Positions 41,534 through 51,525 of a stretch of DNA of 64,000 bases are shown here, piece after piece; positions within the stretch are counted from its first letter, which is position 1, and the number at the start of each line of letters is the position of its first letter. Made by a program: the position numbers and the translations under genes. The stretch spans positions 372,001 through 436,000 of the forward strand of contig NZ_JALEBG010000001.1 of assembly GCF_022758235.1 (NCBI RefSeq). Direction: 5' to 3'. The notes under the pieces were generated by a model that was not told where the DNA came from, did no database searches, and was given only the letters and a program-made list of their open reading frames with translations. The stretch comes from Pontibacter liquoris (GTDB taxonomy: Bacteria > Bacteroidota > Bacteroidia > Cytophagales > Hymenobacteraceae).

Positions 41534-42529
41534 TTAGTTTTGCTGATTGATCAGGTTGACCACTACTTTAATCATCATGTCCTTTTCCAGCGGGCTGCTT
41601 TCGGCAATAAGCAGTGTGAGGGCAACAAGGGCGTTGTCGGCAATACGCTTGCGGCCGCTGGCATCGTAAAGCAGCTGGTTCTTTTCCATAAACCATACAA
41701 ACAGGAAAGCGGCAATTCGTTTGTTGCCATCCGAGAACGAGTGGTTCTTTACCACAAAGTATAAAAGATTGGCTGCTTTTTCTTCCATGGAAGGGTATAG
41801 GTCCTGGCCGCCAAAGGATTGGTAGATCGTGTTGATGGAACTTTGAAAACTCGCGTCTTTCTCCCGTCCGAACAGGTCTGATCCGCCAAACTTATCTTTC
41901 AGGGTCCGGATGGCTGCCATGGCGCTTTCATAGGTAATCCTGAAAAGCTCCTGCCTGTGGGTGCCATTGATCGTCAGGCGCTGGTGATCGTAATCATCTA
42001 GCACATCCAGCGCATATGTATAATCGCTGATAACCTGCAGTAAACCGGCACTCTCATCCGTGGTCAGTTCCTTGCGCTGGATCACGTTCTGCAGGAGCTT
42101 CACGGTTTGTTTCAGGTCGTTATACTTCTGAGCCTGCTCTTTCAGACGTTTTTCGTTTATGGTATAGCCTTCCACCAAGTGCTGGCGCAGCACATTGGTA
42201 GCCCAAATACGGAACTGGGTGCCGCGTTTAGAATTTACCCGGTAGCCAACAGAGATAATGACATCGAGGTTGTAATAATCTACCTGATAGGTTTTGCCAT
42301 CCGATGCAGTTGTTGCAAAATTTGCAACAACTGCATCTCTGTTCAGCTCTTCTGATTGAAAAACATTCTTTAAGTGGCGCGATATCACAGATTTGTCTCT
42401 ACCAAACAAATCTGTAAGCTGGTTTAACGTCAGCCAAACCGTTTCCTGTTGCAGCTTTACATCGATAGCCGCCTGCCCTGTTTCTGTTTCGTATATGAAG
42501 ATCTCTCCGATGCCTGTTGTCTCTTTCAT
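41534..42529 (-). CDS. RhuM-like / Fic-Doc domain protein
   Basis: This 331-residue protein has an N-terminal RhuM-type region (about 1-160: AAIDVKLQQETVWLTLNQLT, DKSVISRHLKNVF, YYNLDVIISVGYRVNSKRGT, FRIWATNVLRQHL) that resembles phage Bro-N/KilA-type DNA-binding modules. The C-terminal Fic/Doc fold carries the motif HSFSDGNKR (263-271). The motif lacks the second Arg of AMP-transferring Fic enzymes and resembles Doc, which phosphorylates EF-Tu; the activity here is unknown. No antitoxin gene is adjacent. It sits next to a nested repeat element, which may mark insertion of accessory DNA. Confidence 0.8.
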   Translation of the reverse strand: MKETTGIGEIFIYETETGQAAIDVKLQQETVWLTLNQLTDLFGRDKSVISRHLKNVFQSEELNRDAVVANFATTASDGKTYQVDYYNLDVIISVGYRVNSKRGTQFRIWATNVLRQHLVEGYTINEKRLKEQAQKYNDLKQTVKLLQNVIQRKELTTDESAGLLQVISDYTYALDVLDDYDHQRLTINGTHRQELFRITYESAMAAIRTLKDKFGGSDLFGREKDASFQSSINTIYQSFGGQDLYPSMEEKAANLLYFVVKNHSFSDGNKRIAAFLFVWFMEKNQLLYDASGRKRIADNALVALTLLIAESSPLEKDMMIKVVVNLINQQN

Positions 42530-42554
42530 GATGTCAGCCTAGTATAAATCTTAC

Positions 42555-43349
42555 CTAAGTTAAGCTATTCTTTACCTCTTCCACTAGTTTCTGCAGGTAA
42601 GCCGGCGTATGCAGCAGCCGGCTGCCGTACCAGCTGAATAGTTCGCCATCCACCACTTTTATACTTGCCTGCGGGCAGAGTTCCTGAAATTCGGCAAGAT
42701 GCTTTTCGATGAACGGGTATGGCTCCGACGATAAAAGTATAAGCTGCGGATGTGCCAATTGCAGTTGCTCCGGCGTGATCTCGGGATAACGGGTCAGTTC
42801 GGCAAAGGCATTGGCAAAGCCGCAGCGCTGCAGCAGGTGGTGAATGAAATTGTGGCTGCCCACGGCCATATAAGGTTTGCGCCAGATAAAGTAAGCGGCT
42901 TTTATACTTTGCTGCAGGGGCTGCAGGTGCTCAAAACTTGTACTTATACCTTGTATCAGTTCCTGCGCTCTGGCTTCGGTGCCGGTCAGGCTGCCTACCT
43001 GCCGCATCATGTCCAGGGCATCCTCCAACGTATAAATGTCGCTCATCCAAACAGGGTACTTTGCCTGCAGTTGCTCGATGCCTTCTTTGTAATTTTCTTC
43101 TTTGTTGGCGATGATCATGTCGGGGTGCAGGGCATCGATCGTATCGAAATGGAAATTTTTGGTGCCGCCAATTACGGTCTTCTGCTTCACCTTTTCCTCC
43201 GGATGGATGCAGAATTTTGTAACGCCCACGATCCGGTCAGCCAGGCCCAGGTCAAAAAGCAGCTCGGTTTGCGAAGGCACCAGCGACACAATGCGCTGCG
43301 GCAAGGAGGGCAGGGTGATCCGGTAGCCGGTTTGGTCGCTGAAATCCAC
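42555..43349 (-). CDS. Helical-backbone metal/cobalamin-binding protein (BtuF-like)
   Basis: This 264-residue protein has the fold of class III substrate-binding proteins: RIVSLVPSQTELLFDLGLAD, then DALHPDMIIANKEENYKEG, a long linking helix, and ITPEQLQLAHPQLILLSSEP. Homologues bind vitamin B12 or ferric siderophores for ABC import. No signal peptide is visible at the start MDFSDQTGYR, which is unusual for an importer component and suggests a cytosolic role. No transporter genes flank it. Confidence 0.75.
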   Translation of the reverse strand: MDFSDQTGYRITLPSLPQRIVSLVPSQTELLFDLGLADRIVGVTKFCIHPEEKVKQKTVIGGTKNFHFDTIDALHPDMIIANKEENYKEGIEQLQAKYPVWMSDIYTLEDALDMMRQVGSLTGTEARAQELIQGISTSFEHLQPLQQSIKAAYFIWRKPYMAVGSHNFIHHLLQRCGFANAFAELTRYPEITPEQLQLAHPQLILLSSEPYPFIEKHLAEFQELCPQASIKVVDGELFSWYGSRLLHTPAYLQKLVEEVKNSLT

Positions 43350-43432
43350 GTTTTATCTCTCTAAAGTATAAATAGGCAGGCTTAAAACTTCCTGGCTCCT
43401 GCCAGAGCCTGCCGGCCATTGCGCTAAAAGTA

Positions 43433-43464
43433 AAAACCCGGCAGGTATAGGCCTGCCGGGTTTT
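43433..43464. terminator. Terminator between the M42 peptidase and BtuF-like genes
   Basis: Perfect 13-bp stem AAAACCCGGCAGG (43433-43445) and CCTGCCGGGTTTT (43452-43464), with a TATA-containing loop. Confidence 0.7.
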
Positions 43465-43480
43465 GTTTAAAGTATATGGC

Positions 43481-44551
43481 TTAGCTCAGGTAGCGGAAGT
43501 CCTGCTTGTCCTGGATCTTGAGGATGGTTTCGTAGATCATCTTGATCACGTTCTCCACATCGTCTTTGTGCACGGTCTCCACAGTGGTGTGCATGTACTT
43601 GAGTGGCAGTGAAATAAGGGCTGAGGCTACCCCGGCATTGGAGTAGGCGAACGCATCGGTGTCGGTGCCGGTGGCGCGCGAAACAGCCGAACGCTGGAAC
43701 GGAATGTCTTTCTCTTTGGCTGTGTTGATGATCAGGTCACGCACGTTGTTCTGCACAGCCGGGCCATAGGCTATCACCGGCCCTTTGCCGCAATGGATAT
43801 CGCCACTGGTTTTCTTGTCATACATCGGCGACTGCGTGTCGTGGGTTACGTCGGTGATGATGGCTACATTTGGGTTGATGCGGTGGGCGATCATCTCGGC
43901 ACCACGCAGGCCAATTTCTTCCTGCACGGCATTCACTATGTATAAACCGAAAGGCAGTTGCTTTTTATTTTCCCGGAGCAGGCGGGCCACCTCAGCAATC
44001 ATAAAGCCGCCGATGCGGTTGTCGAGCGCGCGGCCCACATAATATTTGTTGTTCAGCACCGTGAACTCATCCTCGAACGTGGCTACGCAGCCCACATGAA
44101 TGCCCATTTCCTCCACTTCCTCGCGGTTGCTGGCGCCACAGTCCAGGAACACGGTTTCGATGGTAGGGGCTTTGTCCTGCTCCACTTTGCGCACGTGGAT
44201 GGCCGGCCAGCCGAACACTGCTTTCACAATGCCTTTGGAAGTATAAATATTTACCCGTTTGGAGGGCGCGATCAGGGCATCGGAGCCGCCATTGCGCTTC
44301 AGATAAATGTAGCCTTCCGGTGTAATGTAGTTCACAAACCAGGAGATCTCGTCGGCATGGGCCTCAATCACTACCTTATACTCAGCCTCGGGGTTGATAA
44401 CGCCTACCACGGTGCCGTACGTATCCACAAAATGCTCGTCAATATACGGTGTTACGTACTCCAGCCATAGTTTCTGGCCTTCGGCTTCAAAGCCGGTCGG
44501 GGAGGAGTTATTCAGATATTTCTCTAAAAAATCGAAAGATTCCTGTCGCAT
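43481..44551 (-). CDS. M42 family metallopeptidase (glutamyl aminopeptidase type)
   Basis: This 356-residue cytosolic aminopeptidase of clan MH has ordered metal-ligand segments: IEAHADEISW, VGRALDNRIGGFM, VNAVQEEIGLRGAE, IITDVTHDTQSP and KYMHTTVETVHKDDVE. M42 peptidases form large tetrahedral assemblies that finish peptide degradation. The N-terminus MRQESFDFLEKYLNNSSPTG is typical. It lies 100 bp downstream of the acyl-CoA carboxylase gene on the same strand. Confidence 0.92.
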   Translation of the reverse strand: MRQESFDFLEKYLNNSSPTGFEAEGQKLWLEYVTPYIDEHFVDTYGTVVGVINPEAEYKVVIEAHADEISWFVNYITPEGYIYLKRNGGSDALIAPSKRVNIYTSKGIVKAVFGWPAIHVRKVEQDKAPTIETVFLDCGASNREEVEEMGIHVGCVATFEDEFTVLNNKYYVGRALDNRIGGFMIAEVARLLRENKKQLPFGLYIVNAVQEEIGLRGAEMIAHRINPNVAIITDVTHDTQSPMYDKKTSGDIHCGKGPVIAYGPAVQNNVRDLIINTAKEKDIPFQRSAVSRATGTDTDAFAYSNAGVASALISLPLKYMHTTVETVHKDDVENVIKMIYETILKIQDKQDFRYLS

Positions 44552-44651
44552 GATTGCTAATTAAAAATTAGAAATTAAAAATTATAAATGATTAGAACCA
44601 GAATGCAGGTCATTTCATACGTGCATTTCTAATTTTGAATTCATAATTTAA

Positions 44652-46211
44652 TTACAACGGTATATTGCCGTGCTTCTTGCGTGGCAACTGCACCGCTTTG
44701 TTTTCCAGCATCTTAAAGGCTTTGATTAGTTTGCCGCGTGTTTCTGAAGGCATGATCACCTCGTCGATAAAGCCGCGGTGGGCAGCCCGGTAAGGCGTGG
44801 CAAACTTGTCTTTATACTCCTGCACCTTCTCGGCCAGCTTTGCCTGCGGATCTGCAGCTTCGGCAATTTCGCGCTTAAAGATGATCTCGGCAGCACCCTG
44901 GGCCCCCATCACGGCAATCTCAGCAGTTGGCCAGGCAAAGTTCATGTCGGCACCAATGTGTTTGGAGTTCATCACGTCGTATGCGCCGCCATAGGCTTTG
45001 CGCGTAATAACCGTAATACGCGGCACGGTGGCCTCGCAGAAAGCAAAAAGCAGCTTGGCACCGTTAGTAATGATGCCACGCCATTCCTGGTCAGTGCCCG
45101 GCAAGAAGCCCGGCACATCTTCGAGCACCAGCAGCGGCACGTTAAAGCAATCGCAGAAACGCACGAAGCGGGCCGCTTTGGTACTGGCATTAATGTCGAG
45201 CACACCGGCCAGCACGGCAGGCTGGTTGCCTACTATGCCGATGCTGCGGCCGCCCAGGCGGGCAAAACCAACCACAATGTTATCGCCAAAGTTTTTGTGC
45301 ACTTCAAAGAAGGTATCGGCATCGATAATCCCTTCGATCACCTCGCGGATGTCGTAAGGCTGGTTCGGGTTTTCGGGGATGATGGTGTCGAGTACAGCTC
45401 GCGTTTCGTCAGCCTGCGGCTCGTAGGGTAGGGAAGGAGGCAGTTCTTCGCAGTTCTGCGGAATGTAGCTCAGCAGGGTCTTGATGTGGGTGATGCATTC
45501 GACCTCGTTGGCGCATGAAAAATGCGTCACGCCGCTTTTGGTGCTGTGGGTGCTGGCGCCGCCCAGTTCTTCGGAGGTTACCTCCTCATGCGTCACGGTC
45601 TTCACCACGTTCGGGCCGGTCACAAACATGTAGGACGTATCTTCCACCATCATGATAAAATCGGTGATGGCCGGTGAGTATACCGCGCCACCCGCGCAGG
45701 GGCCCATGATGGCCGAGATCTGCGGAATAACGCCGGAAGCCAGCGTGTTACGGTAAAAGATATCGGCATAGCCGCCCAGCGATACCACGCCTTCCTGAAT
45801 GCGGGCACCACCCGAGTCGTTGAGACCGATCACCGGCGCGCCGTTCTTCATGGCCAGCTCCATGATCTTGACGATCTTTTCGGCATGAGTTTCAGAAAGC
45901 GAGCCGCCCAATACGGTAAAGTCCTGCGAGAACACATACACCAGGCGGCCGTTGATGGTGCCGTAGCCGGTTACCACGCCATCGCCCAAGTAATATTGCT
46001 TGTCGAGACCGAAATCTTTGGAGCGGTGCATCACAAATTTGCCGATCTCTTCAAAAGAGCCTTCGTCCATTAAGAGGCTGATGCGCTCGCGGGCAGTGAG
46101 TTTTCCTTTTTTGTGTTGTGCTTCAATTCTATCCTGTCCGCCGCCAAGCAAGGCTTCTGCGTTTTTACGATCCAGGGTCTGTATTTGGCTCTGTCTGATT
46201 TCTCCTGCCAT
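44652..46211 (-). CDS. Acyl-CoA carboxylase carboxyltransferase beta subunit (propionyl-CoA carboxylase type)
   Basis: This 519-residue protein belongs to the biotin-dependent carboxyltransferase family (PccB/MmdA). Visible hallmarks are [53 protein letters not shown]-like [21 protein letters not shown], and [20 protein letters not shown]. It transfers carboxyl from biotin to propionyl-CoA or a related acyl-CoA. No biotin carboxylase or biotin carrier gene lies next to it in this window. Confidence 0.9.
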   Translation of the reverse strand: MAGEIRQSQIQTLDRKNAEALLGGGQDRIEAQHKKGKLTARERISLLMDEGSFEEIGKFVMHRSKDFGLDKQYYLGDGVVTGYGTINGRLVYVFSQDFTVLGGSLSETHAEKIVKIMELAMKNGAPVIGLNDSGGARIQEGVVSLGGYADIFYRNTLASGVIPQISAIMGPCAGGAVYSPAITDFIMMVEDTSYMFVTGPNVVKTVTHEEVTSEELGGASTHSTKSGVTHFSCANEVECITHIKTLLSYIPQNCEELPPSLPYEPQADETRAVLDTIIPENPNQPYDIREVIEGIIDADTFFEVHKNFGDNIVVGFARLGGRSIGIVGNQPAVLAGVLDINASTKAARFVRFCDCFNVPLLVLEDVPGFLPGTDQEWRGIITNGAKLLFAFCEATVPRITVITRKAYGGAYDVMNSKHIGADMNFAWPTAEIAVMGAQGAAEIIFKREIAEAADPQAKLAEKVQEYKDKFATPYRAAHRGFIDEVIMPSETRGKLIKAFKMLENKAVQLPRKKHGNIPL

Positions 46212-46413
46212 TCGAATGGGGGTATAGCTAATTAGATATGACTAAATCATTAATTCTCAAATTTAAAAACTCTGCTCCGAAATCTGTTACAATTGGATGA
46301 TTTTTTGAATAGAGGTGATTTGCACTAAGCTGGCCGTTTCTGGAAATAGGTAGAGCTTGGGTTTTGGGTATTCCGAAATATAAGTAATGTGGCACCGGGT
46401 CCAACCACCCCTG

Positions 46414-46612
46414 CCCCTCCTTTTTTAAGGAGGGGAGTCTAGAATTGCTGCTGGTGAAGTATAAGCATTGTGGCTTCGGCTTCATTAGCTTGCTCACAAG
46501 ATCCTTTCAGGATGACAAAAAGAGGGAAGAAGAGTACGTTTATACTTGAGTAAAGTATATGCGATGTAGATTAGGATAATGAGGAACATCCCCCTACCCC
46601 CTTCAAAGGGGG
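46414..46612. repeat. Short hairpins in the repeat-rich gap upstream of the carboxylase gene
   Basis: Two C/G-rich hairpins occur: CCCCTCCTT (46414-46422) with AAGGAGGGG (46427-46435), and CCCCCTT (46597-46603) with AAGGGGG (46606-46612). Between them a 24-bp stretch AGATCCTTTCAGGATGACAA-type (46499-46522) is identical to one at 58668-58691. The 46212-47035 gap contains no supported gene. Confidence 0.6.
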
Positions 46613-46799
46613 ACTTGGTTCAAGTTGCATAATAACAGACAGCTGCTATCGAATAGATCCCAGTCTTTAGGTTGAGTGCCTCGAGAGTTTCCGGTGCCGC
46701 GGGAGCGGCAGCCGTTAGGCAGGAAACGAAAGCAGCGCGAAACGCAAGGACGAGGCCCCGCGGGCTTGGAGCGCTCCAAAGTAGAAGATAAAACAAGAC

Positions 46800-46980
46800 A
46801 AGTATAAAACTGAGCATCAAACGGCAGCAAGTAAGTATAGCCAAAAGTCTAAAATGGAGCAACACAGCCACTAACAAGTATAGCCTGAAGTATAGAGAAA
46901 CATCTAACAGTAACTACCAAGTATGACAGTAAGTATAAACCGAGAGTCAAACAGCAACTACTAAGTATAAACCAAAAGCC
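46800..46980. repeat. Degenerate tandem repeat rich in AAGTATA downstream of clpC
   Basis: AAGTATA occurs exactly six times (46800, 46833, 46876, 46888, 46931, 46963), plus one AAGTATG at 46919. The 50-bp stretches starting at 46800 and 46931 align over their length with several substitutions, which points to a decayed tandem duplication. Confidence 0.6.
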
Positions 46981-46984
46981 AACA

Positions 46985-47015
46985 AAAAGGGCTACCCGAA
47001 TCGGGCAGCCCTTTT
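46985..47015 (-). terminator. Terminator of clpC
   Basis: The stem AAAAGGGCT-x-CCCGA (46985-46999) pairs with TCGGG-x-AGCCCTTTT (47001-47015), with one internal mismatch, 20 bp after the clpC stop. Confidence 0.7.
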
Positions 47016-47035
47016 GCTCTTATACCTTGTGTATA

Positions 47036-49621
47036 TTACTCTTTTGTTTTGTCGGTAGACTTGGTTGGCTCAGTTTCCTCTTCGTCTGAGGCTCCTTTGC
47101 TTTTCTTGCCGCCGCTCTTCTTTGATTGGAACGTCAGCTTTTCTTCGCCTTCCTTGTAATCCACCTGGATCGTGTCGCCCTGGTTCACTTCCGCTTTCAG
47201 GATTTCTTCGGCAATCGGATCTTCAATATACTTCTGGATCGCACGGTTCAGCGGACGGGCGCCATACTTCGGATCATAACCTTTTTCAGCCACATAGTCC
47301 TTGGCTTTGTCTGTCAGTTCGATGGTATAGCCCAGTGCTTCCACACGCTTGAACAGTTTGTTCAGCGAAAGCTCGATGATCTTATGCATGTCCTCACGGT
47401 TGAGTGAGTTGAACACGATCACATCGTCCAGACGGTTGAGGAACTCCGGCGAGAAGGTTTTCTTCAGCGCACTGGCAATGGTTCCTTTCATGATGTCGTC
47501 CACGTTCTCCTGCTTGGTTTTGGACATGAAACCGATACCGGCTCCGAAGTCCTGCAGGTCGCGGGCACCAATGTTGGATGTCATGATGATGATCGTGTTG
47601 CGGAAGTCCACCTTGCGGCCCAGTCCGTCGGTCAGGATACCATCATCCAGCACCTGCAGCAGCAGGTTGTACACATCCGGGTGCGCTTTCTCGATCTCGT
47701 CGAGCAACACCACAGAGTAAGGCTTGCGGCGGATCTTCTCGGTCAGCTGGCCACCTTCTTCGTAGCCCACATATCCCGGAGGCGCTCCCACCAGGCGCGA
47801 TACACTGAATTTCTCCATGTACTCGCTCATGTCGATACGCACCAGCGCATCTTCCTTGTCGAACAGGTAGGTAGCCAGCACTTTGGCAAGCTCGGTTTTA
47901 CCCACACCCGTCGGGCCCAGGAACACGAACGAACCAATCGGCTTCTTCGGATCTTTCAGGCCTACACGCGTACGCTGGATGGCTTTAACTAACTGGCCGA
48001 TCGCTTTGTCCTGGCCAATTACACGGCCTTTCAGCTCTTCGCCCATGTTGAGCAGTTTCACGCCTTCTTTCTGCGCAATACGTTTTACCGGTATACCTGT
48101 CATCATGGCAATAACTTCTGCCACATTTTCCTCTTTTACCGTATAGCGCTTCTTTTTGGTCTCTTCTTCCCAGTCCTTCTTCGCTTGCTCGAGCTGGTCT
48201 AAAAGTTTTTTCTCTTTATCGCGCAGCTGGGCCGCCTCTTCATACTTCTGGCTTTTTACCACACGGTTTTTCTCGCCTTTGATATTTTCGATCTGCTCTT
48301 CCAGCTTCAGGATGTCTTCGGGCACAATGATGTTGTTGATGTGCACGCGCGCACCGGCCTCGTCCATCACGTCGATGGCTTTATCGGGCAGGAAGCGGTC
48401 GCTCATGTAGCGGTCCGAAAGCTTCACACACGCCTCTATGGCCTTATCAGTATAGTTTACGTGGTGATGATCCTGGTATTTGTCTTTGATGTTGTTCAGT
48501 ATCTCAACAGTTTCCTCTGCCGTGGTCGGGTCTACCATCACGATCTGGAAACGACGGGCCAGGGCGCCATCTTTCTCGATGTACTGGCGGTATTCGTCCA
48601 GCGTGGTGGCGCCAATGCATTGGATCTCACCACGGGCTAAGGCTGGCTTGAACATGTTGGAGGCATCCAGCGAGCCGGAAGCGCCACCAGCACCCACAAT
48701 GGTATGCAGCTCATCGATGAACAGGATCACGTCCGGAGACTTCTCCAGCTCGTTCATCACGGCTTTCATACGCTCCTCAAACTGGCCTCTATACTTCGTA
48801 CCAGCCACTAAAGAAGCTAGATCCAGGGTTACCACACGCTTGTTAAAGAGCACGCGGCTCACTTTTTTCTGGATAATACGCAGGGCCAGGCCTTCGGCAA
48901 TTGCGGTTTTACCCACGCCAGGCTCGCCGATCAGGATGGGGTTGTTCTTTTTACGGCGGCTCAGTACCTGGGCCACGCGCTCAATTTCTTTTTCACGACC
49001 AACGATCGGGTCCAGCTTATCATCCTCAGCCAGTTTGGTGAGGTCACGGCCAAAGTTGTCGAGCACCGGAGTGCGCGATTTCTCGCCGGCTTTTTTGCTG
49101 GTGCTGCTACCGGAACGGGAGGAGCTGCCGAATAATTTGTCGGAATCATCCGAATCATCTGTATCGGACGACGCAAGCGGATTATTGCTATGATAATCCA
49201 GCGAGTCTCTTATGGCTTCGTAGTTCACGTTAAATTTCGCTAATATTTGAGAAGAAATATTGTCTTCATCCCGCAGGATGGATAAAAGGAGGTGTTCCGT
49301 GCCAATGATATCACTCTTGAAGATCTTAGCCTCCAGGTACGTGATTTTAAGCACTTTCTCCGTTTGCTTGGTAAGCGGAATACTGCCGGTAATGTTGCTG
49401 CTTTGCGAAGCGGTGTTACGTGTAGCCTGTTCTAAAGCGTACTTAAGTTCATCTATCGAAACGCCAAGCTTTTTCAGCAGGGCAATGGCGGTACCTTCTC
49501 CTTCCCGAATCATGCCCAGCACCAGGTGTTCAGTACCAATGTAGTCATGTCCAAGTCGAATAGCTTCCTCACGGCTGAGCGAGATAACCTCTTTCACTCG
49601 GTTTGAGAATTTAGCTTCCAT
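47036..49621 (-). CDS. clpC: ATP-dependent Clp protease ATP-binding subunit ClpC
   Basis: ClpC is the AAA+ unfoldase that feeds substrates to ClpP. The 861-residue protein has two N-terminal Clp repeats (about 1-145) and a Ser/Asp-rich linker (about 150-180). AAA-1 has Walker A GEPGVGKT (232-239), a UVR-type middle segment ([16 protein letters not shown]) follows, and AAA-2 has GPTGVGKT. An IGF tripeptide in [11 protein letters not shown] matches the ClpP-docking loop. The C-terminus is a charged Lys/Glu/Thr-rich tail. No McsA/McsB or CtsR genes flank it. Confidence 0.95.
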   Translation of the reverse strand: MEAKFSNRVKEVISLSREEAIRLGHDYIGTEHLVLGMIREGEGTAIALLKKLGVSIDELKYALEQATRNTASQSSNITGSIPLTKQTEKVLKITYLEAKIFKSDIIGTEHLLLSILRDEDNISSQILAKFNVNYEAIRDSLDYHSNNPLASSDTDDSDDSDKLFGSSSRSGSSTSKKAGEKSRTPVLDNFGRDLTKLAEDDKLDPIVGREKEIERVAQVLSRRKKNNPILIGEPGVGKTAIAEGLALRIIQKKVSRVLFNKRVVTLDLASLVAGTKYRGQFEERMKAVMNELEKSPDVILFIDELHTIVGAGGASGSLDASNMFKPALARGEIQCIGATTLDEYRQYIEKDGALARRFQIVMVDPTTAEETVEILNNIKDKYQDHHHVNYTDKAIEACVKLSDRYMSDRFLPDKAIDVMDEAGARVHINNIIVPEDILKLEEQIENIKGEKNRVVKSQKYEEAAQLRDKEKKLLDQLEQAKKDWEEETKKKRYTVKEENVAEVIAMMTGIPVKRIAQKEGVKLLNMGEELKGRVIGQDKAIGQLVKAIQRTRVGLKDPKKPIGSFVFLGPTGVGKTELAKVLATYLFDKEDALVRIDMSEYMEKFSVSRLVGAPPGYVGYEEGGQLTEKIRRKPYSVVLLDEIEKAHPDVYNLLLQVLDDGILTDGLGRKVDFRNTIIIMTSNIGARDLQDFGAGIGFMSKTKQENVDDIMKGTIASALKKTFSPEFLNRLDDVIVFNSLNREDMHKIIELSLNKLFKRVEALGYTIELTDKAKDYVAEKGYDPKYGARPLNRAIQKYIEDPIAEEILKAEVNQGDTIQVDYKEGEEKLTFQSKKSGGKKSKGASDEEETEPTKSTDKTKE

Positions 49622-49732
49622 GTATACTCTATTATTCTAAAAAAAAGATAAAGGTGTAATTGATTGAGGCCTACAATGTTTGCCTATTTCTAAACAAGCC
49701 AGAAGGTATAAATGTTCACCCTGGAAGCCTCC

Positions 49733-50338
49733 TTATTGCAGGTAAGAAAGAGACGCGGGCCCCTGTGTAAATAACAAGTCAATTATACTAAGGTCTGATG
49801 CAAATTGTTTGCCAAATACCTGGGTATAGGGTTTTACGTGCAAATTGTCAGGAATGATTTTAGGATGCAGCCTATTTCTCAAATCCAGCACGTTTTCCGG
49901 CACCGCTGCCTGGTACGTTTCGGTACAGTGCAGCGGCTTGTTTAGTTTTAGTAATTTAAGATATAGCCGCAACAAATCAACGTTCAGGTCAAACAAATAT
50001 TTTGGCTGCCGTGCATACACTTCCTGAATATAGTCGCTGTAAAATTCAAAATACGGCGCCCGGCCATAGGCAGCCTGCAAAGTGCGCCAATGCACGTTGT
50101 ACCACTTCTGGGTATAATCTATTTCTATACTAGTGATAAGCGTCTTGTCTTTGCTGCTGCCCCGGAGCACAGGCACAGTCAGGGGCTGTACGCCCTGCGC
50201 CGTGAGCACATGGCAGCGATTGCGGTAGCTTTGCTTCGTGTAATTTTCGTGCGCTTCCAGCAAAATACTTTCCGCCTGCAGCACATGCCAGAAGTACCGG
50301 GCCGGTGGGTTATACTGTATTTCTGTTAAAAGGATCAA
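49733..50338 (-). CDS. WbqC family protein
   Basis: This protein of about 201 residues is of the WbqC type, often found with glycan biosynthesis genes. The conserved opening is (M)ILLTEIQYNPP followed by YFWHVLQAESILLEAHENYTK, then RCHVLTAQGVQPLTVPV, and Trp/Tyr-rich WYNVHWRTLQAAYGRAPYFE. I chose a TTG start read from 50338, since the only upstream ATG (50389) lies within an intergenic heptad-repeat arm and would add an unrelated leader. The exact enzymatic role of WbqC is not known to me. Confidence 0.8.
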   Translation of the reverse strand: MILLTEIQYNPPARYFWHVLQAESILLEAHENYTKQSYRNRCHVLTAQGVQPLTVPVLRGSSKDKTLITSIEIDYTQKWYNVHWRTLQAAYGRAPYFEFYSDYIQEVYARQPKYLFDLNVDLLRLYLKLLKLNKPLHCTETYQAAVPENVLDLRNRLHPKIIPDNLHVKPYTQVFGKQFASDLSIIDLLFTQGPASLSYLQ

Positions 50339-50369
50339 GGAAGTTAGAAAGTTAGAAGGTTGATTTTTT

Positions 50370-50437
50370 GACAAAGGACTAGGTGACAAAAGACAAATTA
50401 AAATGTTCCTGAGTCTTTTGTCCGATCATCTTTTGTC
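50370..50437. repeat. Inverted heptad-repeat array between wbqC-like and acyltransferase genes
   Basis: The left arm (50370-50394) has GAC units 7-8 bp apart. The right arm (50413-50437) begins GTC TTTT GTC and ends TTTTGTC. The arms pair imperfectly. It lies in a divergent promoter region. Confidence 0.65.
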
Positions 50438-50503
50438 GGCAGCATGGCTGCCATATGCTAAATAAGCACGAAATCTGTCATTTCATAATCCGGGTGTTGG
50501 TTG

Positions 50504-50511
50504 TACCTTTG
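50504..50511 (+). promoter_or_regulatory. Possible -7 element of the acyltransferase gene
   Basis: TACCTTTG fits TAnnTTTG and lies 17 bp upstream of the ATG at 50529. A TTT rather than TTG is found at the -33 distance. Confidence 0.35.
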
Positions 50512-50528
50512 CGGCTGCTCCTTTGCCG

Positions 50529-51449
50529 ATGAAGAAAAGTATAAATATTCCGCCGCTTTACTACCCGCTGTGGCTGCTGCTAAAAGGCCTGGCGGCCCTG
50601 CCGCTGCCCGTGTTATACCTGCTGGCTAACGGTTTATACTTCCTTATGTATTACCTGCTGGGTTACCGCAAAAAAGTAGTAGCGCAAAACCTGCAGCTGG
50701 CCTTCCCGGAGAAAAGCCCCGACGCATTGCAACGCATTGCCAAAGACTTTTACCGCCAGTTTGCCGATATCATTGTGGAGATACTGCACCTGGCGGCCAT
50801 GAGTCGCGAAGAGATGCTGCGGCGGGTAACCTTTACTAACCCGGAGGCGGTGACAGAGTATGTGGCCGCCGGTACGCCCGTGGTGATCCTGGGCTCGCAT
50901 GTGGGTAACTGGGAGTGGAGCCTGTCGGCAGCGGCACTTTCATTTCCTTTCCCGGCCGAAGGCGTGTACAAGCCGCTGAATAATCCCTTCTTTGAAGCTT
51001 TTATGCTGCACACGCGCAGCAGGCTGGGCGGGCACGCCATCAAGATGAAGGATACGCTCCGCGATTTTATGGCCAAACGAAACCAGCCGCGCATCGTGGC
51101 GCTGCTGTCGGACCAGACGCCGCTTAAAAGCGAGATCACGTTCTGGACCCAGTTTATGCACCGCGAAACCCCTTTCTATACCGGGGCCGAAAAGCTGGCC
51201 CGCCGGTTTCAGTACCCGGTCGTGTTCCTGGACATGAAGCGCACGAGCCGCGGCTACTATACCCTTTCCTTCGAAAAGCTTTGGGACGGCACCCCACAGG
51301 AGCTTGCCGCCGCAGATCAGTACCCGATAACCGAGCTTTTCGCCCAGAAGCTGGAAGCCGCTATCCGCCGTGCCCCTTCTGATTATCTCTGGACACACAA
51401 ACGCTGGAAACATCGCCGCGAAGCGGCAGTCAAGAGTGCTGAGTCCTGA
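50529..51449 (+). CDS. Lysophospholipid/lipid A acyltransferase family protein (LpxL/HtrB-like)
   Basis: This 306-residue membrane-associated protein has an N-terminal hydrophobic anchor (about 8-45). The acyltransferase motif H-x4-E is in GSHVGNWEWSLS, and later segments VALLSDQTPLKSE and PFYTGAEKLARRF are typical of lipid A lauroyl/myristoyl acyltransferases. It ends with DYLWTHKRWKHR, also typical. It adds secondary acyl chains to lipid A or related lipids at the inner membrane. The ATG at 50529 is preferred over a TTG two codons earlier. Confidence 0.87.
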   Translation: MKKSINIPPLYYPLWLLLKGLAALPLPVLYLLANGLYFLMYYLLGYRKKVVAQNLQLAFPEKSPDALQRIAKDFYRQFADIIVEILHLAAMSREEMLRRVTFTNPEAVTEYVAAGTPVVILGSHVGNWEWSLSAAALSFPFPAEGVYKPLNNPFFEAFMLHTRSRLGGHAIKMKDTLRDFMAKRNQPRIVALLSDQTPLKSEITFWTQFMHRETPFYTGAEKLARRFQYPVVFLDMKRTSRGYYTLSFEKLWDGTPQELAAADQYPITELFAQKLEAAIRRAPSDYLWTHKRWKHRREAAVKSAES

Positions 51450-51525
51450 GTCCTGAGTCACGAGTTGAAAGTGTACTGGAATTAGCGAAACAACTCGTAA
51501 CTCAGAACCCGAGACTCAGAACTCT
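51433..51525. repeat. Inverted heptad-repeat array between acyltransferase and tsaC-like genes
   Basis: The left arm (51433-51467) reads GAGTCCT GAGTCCT GAGTC, a 7-bp period, and overlaps the acyltransferase stop. The right arm (51491-51525) is its imperfect complement. It may also act as the terminator for the convergent genes. Confidence 0.65.

Noticed and set aside
46800..46980. CRISPR array
   Set aside because: The repeated word is only 7 bp, spacing is irregular (12-43 bp), and no cas genes are near.
50339..50389. ATG start for the WbqC protein at 50389
   Set aside because: The added 17 residues cover part of an intergenic repeat; the TTG at 50338 gives the conserved ILLTEIQYNPP opening.
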